From contig JACGWO010000005.1 of the NCBI GenBank assembly GCA_034509735.1, positions 13,381,264 to 13,445,263 on the forward strand: a stretch of DNA of 64,000 nt, read 5' to 3'. Below are positions 45,832 through 57,491 of the stretch, piece by piece (position 1 is the first letter of the stretch; each line of letters begins with the position of its first letter). The stretch comes from Sesamum alatum (Eukaryota > Streptophyta > Magnoliopsida > Lamiales > Pedaliaceae). Both the position numbers and the translations under genes were made by a program. The notes under the pieces are model-generated. The model did no database searches, was not told the origin of the DNA, and saw nothing but the letters and a program-made list of their open reading frames with translations.

Positions 45832-46572
45832 AAATTAAATTTATAACTTTATCTTGAACAGTTCGATTTGTTGAATCTACGGTCGAAATTTAACTAGTCA
45901 ATCAATGGTGTAGATCTTATTTACTTTACATCAACGATTAAAAATTTTAAATATATAAATTAAATTTTCAATTATATATATGTTAATATATCTTTATATA
46001 ATGCAATTAAATATATTTATATATATACAGTTAATTATTATATATATATAGTTAATTAATATATATATATATAAAGGTGTGTAGGGCGGCGGCGGCTGAG
46101 GCGATGGCGGCAGCATCGACGACAACCGCTGAGGGGGAGCGACGGGGAGAAGGGGGAGGCGATGGGGAGTGACGGGGGGAGAGGGGAGGCGGCGAGAGCG
46201 AAGACGGATCTGAGGGAGGCGGGAGACGAGGCGTCGCCGACGTTTGAGGGAGTGGGAGATGGCAACCGCTGAGGGGGAGGCACAGTGGAGGGAAGGGGGA
46301 GGCGAGGCGAGGCAGGGCATTGGGGGGAAGGGGAGGCGAAGGTGCGGGCACGACGCGGCGGAGCGGGTGGGTGCGGGAATGAGGGGTAGCAGAAAGATGG
46401 GAGGCGGATTGGCGGCGACGGGGTAGCAGAAAGATGGGCAGCAGAGCAGAAAGATGAAGAAGAGAGGGGGAAAAAAATATTTTAATAGTGAAAATCAAGT
46501 AAAAATCGCGCAGTCAGCGCGTGCATCCCACCCCAGCCTTTAGGGAATTTTTTGCTCAATTTTTATGAACAC

Positions 46573-46594
46573 GGGGGGGGGGGGGGGGGGGGGG
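46573..46594. repeat. 22-nt G homopolymer
   Basis: An uninterrupted run of 22 G, in the right arm of the MULE-like element. It could form a G-quadruplex, and its length is also a likely place for assembly error. Confidence 0.85.
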
Positions 46595-48371
46595 CGGCGC
46601 TAAATTGCTGCTTTTTTTTCACATGTGCTTTTTTGCACATTTTGGCTAACACAGGGGAGCAAATTGCAGATAAAAAAGACATGGGATCAAAAGGTATCAG
46701 ACTTTCTTAAGTATTACAACAACTATGTGGATGCTGTGTGCTGTAATCAAGAGAGGTGGAATAGATTTATAACTCTTCTATAGAAAAGATCTTATAATTG
46801 ATCCGTAAATAATAAATTTTTCATGGTGGGAAAACTAGTTTTTGCTTCGATTTTTATTTAACCGTAGTTAGTAATAGTTATTTACCACGGTTTTTAGCCA
46901 TAATCATTAAAAATATAGGTAATATTGATTTTTTTTCTAGTGTTATATATCCTAGAAAACTTTATCACATTAACCTCAATTATTGTTATACATAATATCA
47001 ATTTATCATTATATTAATTTATTTCATATTTAAATATATGTTAAAATTTTATTTTTATTTCATTTAAATTTATTTCATTATAATTTTTTATTTATTAAAA
47101 ATATATTATATTTGAGATGCCAAATAATCACAATGGTCAAAGTCCACCTACATAGGTTCATAATATAATTTTAACGTTTGGTGTAGCAACGAAAGACAAT
47201 AGTGGACCTACGAAAACTCAATCCGAGAGAGACAAAACAGTGATGACGGGCAGGGTTATGATCATTGTATGTGACGTATGCCATGACCTTAACCCTAATA
47301 ATTTAAGGTGCTTCTTTGGTGACCCCTCTCTCTCTCTCTACCACTCTCTCATTTGTTGGATAAATTAGAAATAGTAAGAAAAAGAATTGTTTCTTTCAAT
47401 TTTTTGGATAAATAATCAACGTAATAATCTTTCTTAATTTTGATTCTGAGAATTTTTAATTAATATATATAATCAATTTAATTACAGTTCAAAAGGAAAA
47501 GGCATCACCACAATTTGCGAACTTATTATTGCAAAATACTTTTTTTCAAATCAAATAAATTTCATAATTATAACATGAATTACATAAAAAATGATATTGT
47601 TTCACCTGGACCATCCTTTTAACCGTAACTTATTTATTTATGTATATAGTGAGTTAATAATTAAATAATATAATGTATATATATATGTGCGTTGTATTGT
47701 TATTTCAGGTTGAAGTAACTCATTATGATCAGAATCACAGTAATTTAATTGAAGGGTTAATTATACTTAAACCCCTTTTAAAAATATAAAAGTGTTTCAA
47801 AAATTCTCTCTTTAAACTTGACCCCTTTTATTAGGGTTTAGAAGAAAATATGTTGACGTGTTAGCAAAATAAAATAAAATAAATAAATAAATTTTTAATT
47901 TATAGCTCATTTAACATTCTCCTATAATATTTCTATCCAATGACTATAATTTAGGAGCAATATTTTATTATATTTATATCTTTTGACTTTATATATATTG
48001 TATTTACTCTCTTATAAGTACAAAACTATTATAGTGGGATTGTGAATGAGGGGTAAAATTGAAAGTTTATGAATTTTTTTGGAAACGTTAGTAATTTTAT
48101 TTCAAATTCTGATGGAAGGAGGTCAGGTTAAACAGTAAATTTTTGGGAGAAGTGTAAGTGTAATTTTAATACTCTTTGGGGGAAAGTAATTTTACATTTT
48201 CAGAAAAAAAAAGTAAGTGTAATTAACACTTCCTTGAATTGGAATCCTGTATGTATCTATCTCTTCTTTCAACAGAAGTCCATAATAAATTAACTTTTTT
48301 CTTGACAAATACTATAAAATAATTTTGAAACGAACCACTTGCATGTTTGACTAGTAAAATTTGTTGAATTT

Positions 48372-48373
<2 letters not shown>

Positions 48374-48404
<31 letters not shown>
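48374..48404. repeat. (TA)n microsatellite
   Basis: About 15 uninterrupted AT units. Confidence 0.9.
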
Positions 48405-48412
<8 letters not shown>

Positions 48413-48679
48413 CATGCCGGCCTATGTGTGTGCGCGTGGAGAAAAACAGACAAGAAGGATGAACATAGAGGAAAAGTGTCAGCCTCATTGTAGCTAGGGA
48501 AGTGGTACAATGAAGACTGCAAAAGGTAAGTTCCTCGGACCTTTTAATTACCTCCAATTTATAAGATGATTGAGAGTTTATAAATTCTAAAAATTTATTG
48601 GACAAAATTTTTATTAAAAAGCTAATAATAAGATCCAAAACAAGATTAATATATTATATGACAAAGATATGCTTATTCA

Positions 48680-48835
48680 TCACACACACACTCTCCACAT
48701 ATAGACAAACACACACACACACTCTACATACACTCTCTCTCTCTCTCTCTCCACACACACGCACACTGTACACAGACAATACTCTCCTCTCTCTCCCTCA
48801 CTCTCTCTCACACACACATACACACACATAGATTC
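48680..48835. repeat. Compound CA/CT microsatellite
   Basis: Alternating (CA)n and (CT)n tracts broken by short interruptions. The 48598-48831 ORF across it is a by-product. Confidence 0.85.
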
Positions 48836-49312
48836 TCTCTATAAGATTTTACAACTCTTTATTTATTATTACATATATATTATTTTTATTCAAAATTTTG
48901 GTCATAATTCGTCATTTTTTTTATTTCTGTAAAAACAATTATCTAATTATTTTTATTTGAAGTTAAATTAATGTGTACTATTTATGAAATTATTTTAAAA
49001 ATATTTAGAAATACAAAACATGTCAACCAAAATAACAATTTATTTGATTTTAATAGTATCATGTCCTTTTTTGTCATTTTATCAATAAAAAGACCTTATT
49101 ATGCCAAACACCCTAACATCTTATAAGATGTGAAAACGTCTTATAAGTTTTAACATCTTATTTTACTCAAACACTTTAGGAGCTTAATTATTTTTAAAAT
49201 AAGATCCAACATCTTATAAGCTCCTAAAACATCTTATAAGATATAGGAGCTTATAAAATGTTTTAAAAAAGCTTAGCCAAACACCCGCTTAATCTTATAT
49301 ACTTGTGGTATG

Positions 49313-49587
49313 CACTACAAGACAATAACTTAATAGCTATGAAAAAATTTGTTGCTAAAATCAGCGTTGACCTAATTAGCAAGATAAAATTCTCGTTGTT
49401 AATCTATATTATTTAATATATTTTGAACAATTCGTTGCTAAATTCATAGCAAGTAAATTTCGTTGCTAAATTCATTAGCAAATAAATTTCTTGTATTGAA
49501 CAATATAGATTAATAACGAGAATTTTGCTTGCTAATTAGTTGGACGCTGATTTTTTTTCGTTGCTATTTACAAATTTTCTTGTAGTG
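49313..49587. mobile_element. 275-bp CACTA MITE
   Basis: Ends CACTACAAGACAATAACTT and, inverted, CACTACAAGAAAATTTGTA, with an exact ATG triplet outside each end (49310-49312 and 49588-49590). The interior is largely palindromic: CTAATTAGCAAGATAAAATT pairs with sequence near 49520-49545. No coding potential. Confidence 0.88.
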
Positions 49588-49590
49588 ATG

Positions 49591-49726
49591 TGGGCCATAA
49601 TGGGTGTGGATTGCATCATGTCAGCAGAAATTATGGCAGATTCGTGAGACCAAGCTGATATCGTAAATTGCTCATGATCAGATTAATGTCAACGACAAGG
49701 TGATGGCTTTAGGTCAAATGGGATAT
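49591..49726 (+). mobile_element. Copia copy C: end of internal region
   Basis: A short remnant ending in GGCTTTAGGTCAAATGGGATAT, the polypurine tract of this family (GGTCAAATGGGATAT at 49712-49726), directly before an LTR start. No pol codons can be recognised with confidence. Confidence 0.6.
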
Positions 49727-51619
49727 TGTTGGAATAAGTGACCAGAAAGCCAATTGAATTAACAATTTTTGGAACTATTCAGCAATTTTTATTAAAAAGT
49801 ATATTGTCTTGATTGATATGGTAAGTATTCATCATTGGCATATGTATCTGTTGTGCTTATTCATTACGTTAAACGGTGCTTTGATGTCACAACACATGCA
49901 CACATACCAATTAGATAAACCCGTGTAGTTGGGTTGTCAATTGGATGACAGCCATGAAACGAGCTGCCGAGGGTTGGATCTGAAATGTTTCAAGTCGAGA
50001 ACCTCGAGATTGGGCATCGAGGGTCTACGGAGACTTGCACTAAACAGAGCATTAATTAGATGTCTTTCATGTTTCAACGACGATGGACGTTGGACGTCTA
50101 TGCAATCTTACTGGGTTGGTTGACTGGTTATCGAACCGATTGAACTGACTCGTAGGGAATTGTCATATGGAAGCCTAGAGGCTTGATCGATATGACTTGA
50201 ATTTTCTTACTCCAATAGTACGAGAGTAATCCTCAAACTTGAGGAACCATGGCAGTCACGTACATACGATGGTTGTGTCTTGGATCTGGCGAGAGGTGAT
50301 CGTGTTACGGACATTTTTATCATAAGCCTTGTCCAATGTAGTCAGAATGTTTAGTGAGAACGGTGTTTTTCAAGAAGAGGATTCCCCTGTTAGTACGAGA
50401 CAACAATATCTCCTATGCACTCGGAGATGAGTTCATGCTTTCTAAACTTATAGCCACAGTGATTGATAAAATCGAAAATGGTTTCCTATGTCGATGCAAT
50501 AAAGTGAACGCAGTCTCGAGTACTAAGCATAAATGCCTAGTCCAAAATGGGAACCGACAGTCGATCCCATGCCCTACATTAAGGCTGAGAGACGGTAGAT
50601 GGAAGGACCGTACCCATATGAAACTATAGAGCCTAAATATTCATGCCCGACATTGACCTAGTCTCTAGTGTCATGGACCGTTGCTAGACGGCCACCTATG
50701 ATATAGGGCTTTCCCAATTAATGGTCAGTGCGGAATGATTAATTAAATTAGATTTAATTAATCAGTTGTGTTGAACGTAAGACCAAGTGTAGCTGAGAGT
50801 GGACCTAAAAAATTCATACACAAATCACCGAGGAGGTAAAGGAATTAATTGGAATTAACTCCGAAAGATATAAATAATCGAATTATGTACATATAGGATA
50901 CCATTGGATGGATGACCCAAGATTAAATTAATTGAATTAATTTAATTGGTTTTATCTTAATTAATGAATTTAATTTGTTAATTAAGAGAATTTCGGCCTA
51001 ACGTCTTTAATTGGATTAAATGACGGGGCCTAATTTAGTTTGGGTTTTATTAAATTAGATTTAATAGAATTCATTGGACCTTTGGGCTCGTTTTAATTTA
51101 TTTAAAATGAAGTCTGGTCCACTAGATTAGGGCCCAAGGGGCCGAGTTGACTTCCATGTTTGGAAAGGGAAGAGTTGGAGGTGTCGACCCGAGTTGCGCT
51201 TTTGGAAAGCACAAAAGTCAGTCAACTAGTGCAAGAGTGACTGAGTTGTGCTTTTGGAAAACACAACTCAGCCACTAATTGTGGCTCTCCTACTTGGTGT
51301 AATTTTACCATACCTTATGGGAGAAGGCTTGATTAAATGGAACGGAAGGCATCTAGACACATGTTGTTGTATCTAAACGCATTTTTATTTTTTCCATTAA
51401 TCATGGATAAGCCTAACCAAACACACCCTCCTCACTAACACATACACTCGCCGCCACTTACTCTTCCCCTCTCCCGATCTCTAATTATTATTTGATTTAG
51501 GATCATTTGAAAAACAAGAGAGAATCAAGGAATATATGCTAATTCATAGTGTGATCTTTAGATCCTTCTCTTCTATTGTTTAATCCTTTCTACAAAAAGG
51601 ACTAGACATATACCGATAT
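49727..51619 (+). repeat. 3' LTR of copy C, interrupted by copy D
   Basis: It starts TGTTGGAATAAGTGACC and follows the family LTR in order but with much divergence, including a segment with extra TTAATTAATTAAA-like sequence near 50730-51060. It stops at 51619, about 300 bases short of the expected end, where copy D begins. It is the most diverged LTR in the window apart from copy E, so it is probably older than copy D. Confidence 0.75.
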
Positions 51620-53842
51620 TGAAGGACAAGCGGATCCTCCGGGGAGCGCGAGCGGAAGCGAGAAAGCATAAATACAATACGTAATTTAAAATTAATCGCA
51701 TATAAAGCGAAATCCTAAGGGGTGCACCCTTGGGTGGTCAACCGGGCGTTCGATGTAGGATGTGTTAATATCAAAAACATACATAAAACACATAGGGCAT
51801 AGATGAATAGTAAAGATCTACTAAAGCTTAATAAATCGTTACCTTGTAGATTTTACGTGTGCTCGGGTACTTGCGTTGTTCCTTCACCGGAGTGCTCACA
51901 AATCCAAACGTATGGATTCTCCAAAGGTGATCCACACCACACCGAAAGAAACTCACGTCTCCTTGCTAGAGAAAAACGGGTTTATGAAGGAATCAGTTTA
52001 AGAGAAGAACTCTATGAATTAGTGTACTCTTAAACCTACTTTGTTCTTTCTCTTGATTCAAAACCAAGTGAAGAACACAAGTAAAAAGAGAGGGAAATGG
52101 CCGAGAGTTAGAGAGAGAGAGAGGAGAGAGCCGAAAATGCTTCTTCTTTTTCCTAGAAAACGATGAATTATGATTCACTTATGCAAGGTGTTGTATATAC
52201 TCCTATATATACATAGTTAATGTGATTATTGGAATGTTTCTAGGTTCATCCAAGGATGTCTAGATTCATTCCAATCAATCACCATTAATTCTTCAATCAA
52301 GCCTACCAAATTTTATGGTATGATCAAATCATACCAAAAGGGAAGGGCTTGATTGGAGTTGATTTGTCTCTTTCCAAAAGAGATAAGTCAACATACTACC
52401 TTGCATGAAACATGGCTGATTTTAGCTTCCTCCAAGGGAGCATTTCGGCCATGCTTAATTATGGGAACAAGTCCAACTTCTTCCTATTCTAAAATAGGAA
52501 TTATTTCTCCTCTCGGGTCAAATTTAACGGATCGGGTTTTTATCGTAATCCAATTATGATGAACCCGACATTAAATCCAATGTAATGTCCACTTAAATTA
52601 TTCCCATTGATCTTTTAATCCAATTAAAAGATCTAACGTCTCAACTTTCCATATTTAATCGAAAATTCAATTTACCGATTAAATGAGGGCCCCGATACAA
52701 TATCGGCCCGTCCATCCAATGGACTATTCCTTAAGTAATTCAATTACTTATTTATCCTTCGAGATTGACTCCAAGTCAATCTCTCAACCTCCTCGGTGAT
52801 TTGTGTGTGACCCTTTAGGTTCACCCTCAACTAGACTTGGGCCCGTGTCCCACAAGGGCCCGTTACCATGGGTAGCCGTCTAGCAACGGTCTATGGCACT
52901 AGAGACTAGGTGAATTGGCGTGAACATTTTGGCACCGATTCCATACTGATACGGTCCTTTCGTCTACCATCTCCCGGCCTTAGTCTAGGGTATGGAATTG
53001 GGCGTCGGTTCCCATCCTTGACTAGGCATCTATGCTTAATACTCGAGACTATGCATGCTTTATTGCGTCGACACAGGAAATCATTCCCTGTTCGACCAAC
53101 CACTGTGGCCACAACTTTAAGCAGCATGAACGTCCCTCCGAGTGCATAGGAGATACCTCTGTCACATACTGACAAGGGACGGATCCTCTTCTTGGAATCT
53201 ACCGTCGTCGCTACACATTCCGACCGCAGTGGACAAGGCTTATGATGATCATCTTACAGAATGATCACCTCTCACCAGATCCAAGATACAGCTGACCTGT
53301 GCACGCGACTGCCATGATCCCTCGCTGAGGACTACTCCCGTACTATCGGAACCGGGAAAATTCAATCATACCGACCAAGCCTTCAAGGCTTCCATATGAT
53401 GATCCCGCGAGTCATTCCAGTCGGCTCGATCCCAGTCGACCAACCCATCAAGATCGTGTAGGCGTCCCACGCCTATCGCCGATGAAATACGGCACTCATC
53501 CAATGAACACGACTCTTGATGCAAGTCTCAATAGGACTCTCGATGCCCTGTCTCGAGGTCCTCGACTTGGAACGTTTCAGACCCAACTTTAAATCAGTTG
53601 GTTTCATGACCACCATCCAATGCGTGGCGCAACTGCACGAGTTGTTAACCGTGGTCTGCGGGCTTTGTTGCGATATAAGTAAAACACCGTTTTAACAAAT
53701 GTGAAATGAGCGCAACAAAGTAAGCACCAAAAGTGACGAATACTCATTTTATTCATCACATAATAATATTACATTTACATCGAGTTGTATAATAGGTTAC
53801 AAATCGCCAAACCTATTGGCTTTTTGGTCACCTATTCTAACA
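51620..53842 (-). repeat. 3' LTR of copy D
   Basis: A 2223-bp LTR, inverted: plus strand TGAAGGACAAGCGGATCC to CACCTATTCTAACA. The neighbouring AATCTCCCACTTGACC is the inverted polypurine tract. Confidence 0.92.
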
Positions 53843-53856
53843 ATCTCCCACTTGAC
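53843..53856 (-). other. Polypurine tract, copy D
   Basis: The minus strand reads GTCAAGTGGGAGAT directly before the LTR start TGTTAGAATAGG. Confidence 0.85.
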
Positions 53857-53866
53857 CTAAAGCCAA

Positions 53867-54328
53867 TCACCAATTGACCTCAAACCTCTTATCCAGATGG
53901 TGAGTATGGGCAACTTGCGACAGGGGCTTAGCAAGTGGATCTGCTATGTTCTCTGTGGAGCTGACTCGGTCGAACCGAACGTCACTCCTGCTGTCCATCT
54001 CTCTAAGCAGATGGTAGCGTCTAAGAATATGCTTGGATCGGTGATGAGATCTCGGTTCCTCTGCTTGCGCTATTACCCCGTTGTTATTGCAGAAGATAAC
54101 TACTGGCTCAGCGATGCTAGGTACTACACCCAACACTTGGATGTAGCTCTTCATCCAAACTGCCTCCTTAGCAGCTTTCGAAGCTGTTATGTATTCAGAC
54201 TCTATGGTGGAGTCCGCCGTGGTAGCCTGCTTGGAACTCTTCCAAGCAACCACGCCACCATTAAGTCTGAATACATAACCAGACTGAGACTTGGCATCAT
54301 CATCATCCGATTGGAAGCTAGAGTCGCT
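53867..54328 (-). pseudogene. Copia RNase H (copy D)
   Basis: C-terminal RNase H of the polyprotein. A TAA replaces the tyrosine codon of the GYSDASFQ motif (near 54326), separating it from RT. The frame then continues through the WKSSKQATTADSTIESEY block, which carries the conserved Glu, an FCNNNGVI segment (FYDNNGAI in copy B, so one Asp is lost) and DPLAKPL. It ends RFEVNW with the stop at 53867-53869. Apart from the stop the frame is continuous. The plus-strand ORF 53897-54526 is its antisense shadow. Confidence 0.87.
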
Positions 54329-55628
54329 TTAGCCTTCCAGTATCAACTCTCCACCGCCGTAGATGAAGAACATGTCCTTAGTCTTTTTCAGGTACTTCAG
54401 GATAGTCTTGAGTGCACTCCAGTGTGCCTCCCCAGCACACGACTGATATCGACTACTTACGCTCAAAGCGAAAGCCACATCAGGTCTAGTACATTGAACA
54501 ACACACTGTATGCTGCCTATGGCTGAAGCATAGGGGATGTCCAACATCCGTTTAAGCTCCTCATCAGTCTTGGGTGACTGCTTCTTGGACAACTTAATTC
54601 CATGCCTCATAGGAAGGAATCCTCGTTTTGAGTTTTCCATCTTGAATCTCTTCAAAACTTTCTCAATATACGAGGACTGGGTCATTCTTAACATCCTTCT
54701 AGATCTATCCCTGTAGATCTTGATGCCGAGGATGTAGAATGCCTCACCCATATCCTTCATGGAGAATTGCGTTGACAACCAGGCTTTAGTGGTACCCAAC
54801 TTCTTAGCATCATTCCCAATGAGCAAGATGTCATCCACATAAAGCACCAGAAACGCAACTGAGCTCCCACTGATCTTCTTGTACACACAAGGATCAGATT
54901 CGTTCTTGATGAAATCATATCCCCGTATGACTTCATAAAAATGTATGTTCCAGCTTCGGGAAGCTTGTTTGAGACCATAGATGGACCTTTGGAGACGGCA
55001 GACGTTCTGCTCTTCTCCAATAGTTGTGAAACCTTCTGGCTGATCCATATAGATCTCTTCCTCTGCCATATTTCATAGTCATACCATGCTGCTATGGCAA
55101 GCAGTATTTCATAGTAATACTATGCTGCTATAGCAAGTAGTATCTGAATGGACTTAGCCATTGCTACAGGCGAGTAGGTTTCCTCAAAGTCGACCCCGGG
55201 TTGCTGAGTGTAACCTTTCGCCACAAGCCTGGCTTTGAAGGTTATAACCTCCCCGTCAGCTCCAAGCTTACGATTGTAAACCCATTTACACTCTACAGGT
55301 TTTACCCCTTTGGATGGGTCCACTAGGATCCAAACCTGGTTTGTACCCATCAAGTCCATCTCGGATTTCATGGCCTCAAGCGACTTATCCAAATCGCTTC
55401 TCTGTATGTCTTTGGATCATTATCCAACTGATCGGTCGGGCCCAAAAATTCATACCTATCAAGTGCATGGGATACTCTGACCGACCTACGGAGGATTGGA
55501 ACAATATCAGTGGGGACTACTGGCTCAGATGTCACTGCCGCCTCACGGGGTACCTCACTTGATTCCTCAAGGAGTACCTCATCGCGTCGACTATCCGATG
55601 GAAAATCCTTTTTCAAGAACACTGCGTT
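54329..55628 (-). pseudogene. Copia reverse transcriptase (copy D), catalytic block deleted
   Basis: The linker (frame 55368-55622) is followed by a frameshift, and the RT N-terminal part reads MKSEMD...VAKGYTQQPGVDFEETYSPVA in frame 55120-55392. A 36-base tandem duplication near 55075-55145 repeats the LLAIAAxYxYEI segment, with TAG in one copy. The sequence then jumps from EIWQ to EEEIYMDQPEG. About 35 bases encoding the MDVKTAFLNGFV block, with the first catalytic Asp, are deleted. Frame 54329-55069 continues with LKQASRSWN, YVDD and the rest of RT to the RNase H boundary. Even if read through, this RT would lack a catalytic residue. Confidence 0.87.
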
Positions 55629-56554
55629 TCACGAGATAAAAACCTTTTGGTCGAAGGGATCATAGAAATAATACCCCGTAGTTTCTTTCGGATAACTGAT
55701 GAACCTGCATAAACTAGACCTCGAGTCCAGTTTATCTCCTACTAATCTCTTGACATATGCGGGGTAACCCCACACTTTCAAGTATTTGTAGGAGGTAGGC
55801 TTGCCATGCCATATCTCATATGGCGTCTGGGATATCTTCTTAGATGGCGCAAAGTTCAAAACTTTGGTTGCCGTCTCAAGAGCGTATCCCCAGAAAAAAG
55901 GGGGAGTTCGGTAAAACTCATCATGGATCGGACCATGTCCAACAAGGTTCGGTTCCTCCTTTCAGACACACCATTTAGTTGTGGTGTTCCAGGAGGGGTC
56001 CACTGAGAGAGAATCCCATTCTCTTTTAGACAATCAGTAAACTCACCACTCAAATACTCTCCACCTCGGTCCGACCGAAGGGCTTTGATCTTTCGACCGG
56101 TTTGGTTCTCCACTTCAAGTCTGTATTCCTTAAACCTTCCAAAGGCTTCAGACTTGTACCTCATCAGGTAAACATAACCATACCGTGAGTGATCATCGGT
56201 AAAAGTTATGAAGTACGAGTACCCACCTCTAGCCTGAGTATTTAGTGGGCCACAGACATTTGTATGGATCAAATCCAACAGACCATTGGCTAGCGTGCTT
56301 TGTCCAACAAAGGGTTTCTTGGTCATCTTTCCCTTCAGACAGGATTCGTAGGTCGGTAGGTTGTCCAAATCATCTATTTCTAGACTCTTTGAGTCCACAA
56401 ACCTTCTTATCCTATCTTTAGAGATAAGACCTAACCTCGCATGCCATATCTGTGCGTTATTGTGATCATCACGTTTTCGATTGTGTTCTACAGTCATAAT
56501 CCAATTAGACTGTTGAAGTATGTACAGACCGTTGACTAATGTACCAAGGTCCAC
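55629..56554 (-). pseudogene. Copia integrase (copy D)
   Basis: Frame 55856-56554 has the pre-integrase HARLG(L)ISKDR and ESCLKGK segments. The first His-Cys set is altered: His66 of copy B is Leu here and Cys92 is Tyr. The core has HTNV where copy B has HTDV (the first catalytic Asp changed to Asn), then RSDRGGEY and SERRNRTL. A frameshift in a run of C and T near 55890 leads to frame 55629-55859, the SH3-like C-terminus, which stops at a TGA in place of the Arg codon after VFIS. The HTNV change alone should abolish activity. Confidence 0.87.
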
Positions 56555-57491
56555 TGAGAAATACCATCTTTAATAATTAAAAAACCGTTTTTATTGATGG
56601 TAAATTCAAATCCCTCCTTATCAAGGACCGGGATGGAAACAATGTTTTTAATCATGCTAGGTACATAGCAACAGTCGTTCAGTACAATCTTAACATGACT
56701 ACTAATGGCTAACTATCCTACGGCTTCCGCAGCAACGGCCTTGCCATCGCCTAGCCTCAGGATCATATCATCCTTGGTTAGCCTTCTGCTTCTTTGCAAT
56801 GCCTGCAAATCATTGCAAATGTGAGCATCACACCCGGTATCCAATAACCATGAAGCAGAATTAGTTATCATGTTTACTTCAACCACAAACATACCTGGGT
56901 TGGTGAGGAGTTGTGGGCACTCGCTCTTCCAATGCCCCTTCCCTTGGCAATGTATGCAGACATCATTTGCCTTGGACCGCTGAGAACCACGGGCCTTCCC
57001 TTTCCCTTTGCTCGGTCCCATTAGGGCAACAGGGGTGCCTAGAGCGCGAGCAGGGGCCGCAACTATCTTCCCTTTCCCCTTCTTCCTCTTCCAGCGTCCG
57101 GCCCTCTTGCCATTCGCCTTGGAGGTCGAAGCCTCTCCTGTCAATACTGCCGGTGCCGACTTGTGGGTCGTTGCCTCGTATTGGACCGGCATGTTGATCA
57201 ACTCATGAATAGACTTCTCAAGTCCGTTCATGTTGTAGTTTACAACAAACGGGTCATAGGATGGAGGAAGCGACTGGAGGATCACGTCAATGTACGTGTC
57301 ATTGTTAAGCCCAGCTTTAAGGTCCTCGAGTTTCTCCACTAGGGAGAGCATCTTGACCCTATGACTTTGTACAGACGCTCCTTCAGCAAGCTTGGTGCCG
57401 AAGAATGCTTTTATGGCGGCATATCTAATATGCCTATCCGGAACCGCATAAACCTCGTTCATGCGGAGCATTATAGTGGAGACGTTGCCCA
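56555..57491 (-). pseudogene. Copia gag C-terminal part and protease (copy D)
   Basis: This continues gag beyond the inserted solo LTR. Frame 56713-57501 runs from the TIMLRMNEVYAV block through the gag core (LPPSYDPFVVNYN), a basic linker, a CCHC knuckle (CIHCQGKGHWKSEC) and the protease start LLDTGCDAHIC. It stops after AVAAEAVG because about seven bases are missing there compared with copy B. The remaining protease and linker sequence (CYVPSMIKNIVSIPVLDKEG) is readable in another frame to 56555. The first four codons of the long ORF are LTR sequence, not gag. Confidence 0.87.

Larger units (their letters stand above)
45388..46677. mobile_element. MULE-like TIR element with GC-rich core
   Basis: Inverted ends share TGCAAATTGCTCCCCTGTGT (left) and TGCAATTTGCTCCCCTGTGT (right, inverted), continuing through CCAAAATGTGCAAA. 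The core at 46078-46450 is purine-rich and GC-rich with repeats of CAACCGCTGAGGGGGAG. ORFs on both strands there (46052-46498 minus, 46244-46426 plus) show no domain. I could not assign the duplication, so the outer edges are approximate. A 251-bp MITE is nested in the left arm. Confidence 0.65.
45192..46942. mobile_element. Non-autonomous CACTA element
   Basis: Ends CACTATAAAAAATATGAC and, inverted, CACTAGAAAAAAAATCAA. Flanking triplets are cta and tta. Subterminal repeats of the CCATGGCTAA/CCACGGTTAA type occur at 45214-45380 and 46855-46920. No transposase. Most of the interior is later MULE-like insertions. Confidence 0.7.
46943..49309. other. Unassigned AT-rich DNA with MITE candidate and microsatellites
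   Basis: No supported gene. 47752-48232 has inverted ends (GGGTTAATTATACTTA and, inverted, AGTGTTAATTACACTTA) and an imperfect 9-bp duplication, so it is a candidate MULE-like MITE. (TA)n at 48374-48404. CA/CT compound microsatellite at about 48680-48835. 49100-49310 has CATCTTATAAG motifs in both orientations and GCCAAACACCC near each end, possibly a further MITE. Confidence 0.45.

Noticed and set aside
46052..46498. 148-codon Pro/Ser-rich minus-strand ORF
   Set aside because: Low-complexity core of a MULE-like element with no domain; kept only as possible captured sequence.
48598..48831. ORF with His/Thr-rich C-terminus
   Set aside because: It is a translation of the CA/CT microsatellite.
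53897..54526. 209-codon plus-strand ORF
   Set aside because: It is antisense to the RT/RNase H of copy D, which has clear protein motifs.
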